From: Chitinophagaceae bacterium
GTDB lineage: Bacteria > Bacteroidota > Bacteroidia > Chitinophagales > Chitinophagaceae
Length of the DNA stretch: 6,832 nucleotides
Assembly: GCA_947463755.1 (NCBI GenBank)
Contig: CANHUK010000080.1
Span: 1 to 6,832 of the forward strand
Direction: 5' to 3'
Each line of letters starts with the position of its first letter. Position 1 is the first letter of the stretch. Positions 5,996-6,832 of the stretch are shown here, piece after piece. The position numbers and the translations under genes were made by a program. The notes below the pieces were generated by a model. That model did not search any database. It was not told where the DNA came from and saw only the letters and a list, made by a program, of their open reading frames with translations.

Positions 5996-6019
5996 AAAAT
6001 ATCTAATTAGAAAATATCT
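5996..6019 (+). repeat. two 9-bp direct repeats in the AbiEi-Fic promoter
   Basis: AAAATATCT occurs at 5996-6004 and 6011-6019, 15 bases apart, with the palindrome CTAATTAG (6003-6010) bridging them. They fill the space where the -33 region should be. They could be protein-binding sites, or simple AT-rich promoter DNA. Confidence 0.4.
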
Positions 6020-6020
6020 T

Positions 6021-6028
6021 TATTTTTG
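6021..6028 (+). promoter_or_regulatory. -7 promoter element directly before the AbiEi-Fic start codon
   Basis: TATTTTTG is a perfect TAnnTTTG match. Only seven bases separate it from the ATG at 6036, so transcription would begin at or within a few bases of the start codon, giving a leaderless or nearly leaderless mRNA. No TTTG is seen at the usual -33 distance, which would suit an activator-dependent or weak promoter. Confidence 0.55.
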
Positions 6029-6035
6029 AAGAGTA

Positions 6036-6832
6036 ATGGAAAAAAACATCCTCGAAAACCTTCAGGAAATCCTGTTCTCATCCAGCGATCAGCGGGTGAG
6101 CCGGCAGATCGCCAAATTGGAGCGGATGGGCCGCATTCGGAAGATTGCGCCGCGGGTGTATAGTTCGAATCTGGTGGATCCGCCGGAGGAGATCATCCGC
6201 AGGAATCTGATACTCATCCTGGGCAAGCTTTATGCAGATGCGGTGTTGAGTCATCGTTCTGCGTTTGAGTGCAGGCCCACGGAGACCGGTCACATTTTCA
6301 TTACGCATACTTATACCAAGAAGATCCCGCTTCCCGGGGTGACTTTACGTTTTTTGGAGGGTAAGGGGCCGCTGGAGGGCGATAGCATCATCAGTGGCGG
6401 CCTGTATGTGTCGCAAACAGAGCGGGGATTGCTGGAGAATCTGCAGATATCGAGGCGTTCTGGTCCGCAGGCAAAGAGTCTGGGTGCGGATTTCGTGAAA
6501 GAACGGTTGCAGAAGATCGTGGAGGCCAAGGGTGATGTGGGACTGAATGAGGTCAGGTTGAGGGCGCAGGAGTTGTCGAGGCAGATGGGGCTGGAGGAAG
6601 AGTACGCCAAGCTGGAGGCGCTGATCGACCGGATGCTGCAAATCCGGCCTGCTGAGGCCCTGTCCAATCCGGTGCAGATGGCCCGCACGTTCGGGCATAC
6701 ATATGATCCGGCCCGTCAGACCGTTTTTGAAACCCTTTTCTCCGCACTCCGGAATGAAGAGTTCCCCGATCTGCCTGACCGGAACGCCACCCGTCGCTCC
6801 CTGAGGAACAGTGCTTTTTTTGATACTTATTA
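6036..6832 (+). CDS. AbiEi-type winged-helix / Fic family protein (3' end outside window)
   Basis: The first 265 codons are present and the frame is open at the right edge, where the last two bases are TA. Residues 1-80 form an AbiEi-like winged helix: a recognition-type segment QRVSRQIAKLERMGRIRKIAPRVY-like (19-42), then RRNLILILGKLYADAVLSHRSAFE-like helices (55-78). Residues 81-140 continue as the beta-rich AbiEi regulator region. From about 205 the sequence (RPAEALSN, YDPARQTVFETLFSALR at 223-239, and SLRNSAFFDTY at 255-265) matches the run-up to the N-terminal inhibitory helix of Bacteroidota Fic proteins as I remember them. The catalytic HxFxxGNGR would lie beyond the window and is not seen. 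Fic domains usually transfer AMP to target proteins. The product may thus be a one-chain regulator plus toxin or modifier. ATG 6036 is preferred because it gives the complete winged helix; the next ATG is 30 codons later. Confidence 0.82.
   Translation, partial: MEKNILENLQEILFSSSDQRVSRQIAKLERMGRIRKIAPRVYSSNLVDPPEEIIRRNLILILGKLYADAVLSHRSAFECRPTETGHIFITHTYTKKIPLPGVTLRFLEGKGPLEGDSIISGGLYVSQTERGLLENLQISRRSGPQAKSLGADFVKERLQKIVEAKGDVGLNEVRLRAQELSRQMGLEEEYAKLEALIDRMLQIRPAEALSNPVQMARTFGHTYDPARQTVFETLFSALRNEEFPDLPDRNATRRSLRNSAFFDTY

Larger units (their letters stand above)
5641..6035. other. divergent intergenic region between the FtsK-like and AbiEi-Fic genes
   Basis: No gene is supported in these 395 bases. 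The left end carries the minus-strand promoter and a palindrome; the right end carries the plus-strand promoter, a second palindrome and short direct repeats, listed separately. In the middle, TTTAAA-AAGA (5785-5794) and TCTTTTAAA (5814-5822) form an imperfect hairpin, and GGTAT-TTT-ATACC (5947-5959) is a perfect 13-nt palindrome. A 70-codon minus-strand frame at 5694-5906 overlaps the promoter and shows no protein-like features. Confidence 0.6.

Noticed and set aside
6311..6688. Minus-strand frames of 117-125 codons under the AbiEi-Fic gene
   Set aside because: They are antisense to a coding frame with clear family similarity that runs open from 6036 to the window edge.

Overview
The window most likely comes from a member of the Bacteroidota, probably Chitinophagia/Sphingobacteriia-like. 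The reasons are a DUF3127 OB-fold protein (a family I know mainly from this phylum), two perfect matches to the Bacteroidota -7 promoter element TAnnTTTG, absence of clear Shine-Dalgarno sequences, and GC-balanced genes separated by long, very AT-rich intergenic stretches. This placement is inference from the sequence alone.

Layout. 1-343 is AT-rich non-coding DNA. 344-1261 (+) encodes an exported class A beta-lactamase-like serine hydrolase. It converges on a minus-strand block, and a strong hairpin at 1357-1387 separates the two. The minus-strand block, in its own transcription order, is a DUF3127 OB-fold protein with an SSB-like tail (4101-3700), a classical AAA+ ATPase (3579-1903) and a small exported Spy/CpxP-like protein (1827-1408). 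The three may be one transcription unit, but the gaps of about 120 and 75 bp allow internal starts or processing. 4102-4812 has no gene and holds an AT-rich cluster of direct and inverted repeats (about 4493-4668). 4813-5640 (-) encodes a protein that follows the order of landmarks of an FtsK/SpoIIIE motor domain but has lost the Walker A motif, so it looks like a pseudo-ATPase. 5641-6035 is a 395-bp divergent promoter region. 6036 to the right edge (+) is the first 265 codons of a protein with an N-terminal AbiEi-type winged-helix domain followed by the conserved run-up to a Fic domain. It is cut by the window end.

The part most worth a second look is 4490-6832. A 10-mer, TTATTTGGAA, occurs exactly three times, twice in the repeat cluster and once just upstream of the AbiEi-Fic gene. 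A further CCAAAT/ATTTGG palindrome sits in the promoter of the FtsK-like gene. A simple hypothesis is that the winged-helix domain of the AbiEi-Fic protein binds these sites and controls itself and its neighbours. The sequence shows the motifs; their binding and any defence or toxin role are inference.

No rRNA, tRNA, CRISPR array, transposase or intact insertion sequence was found.
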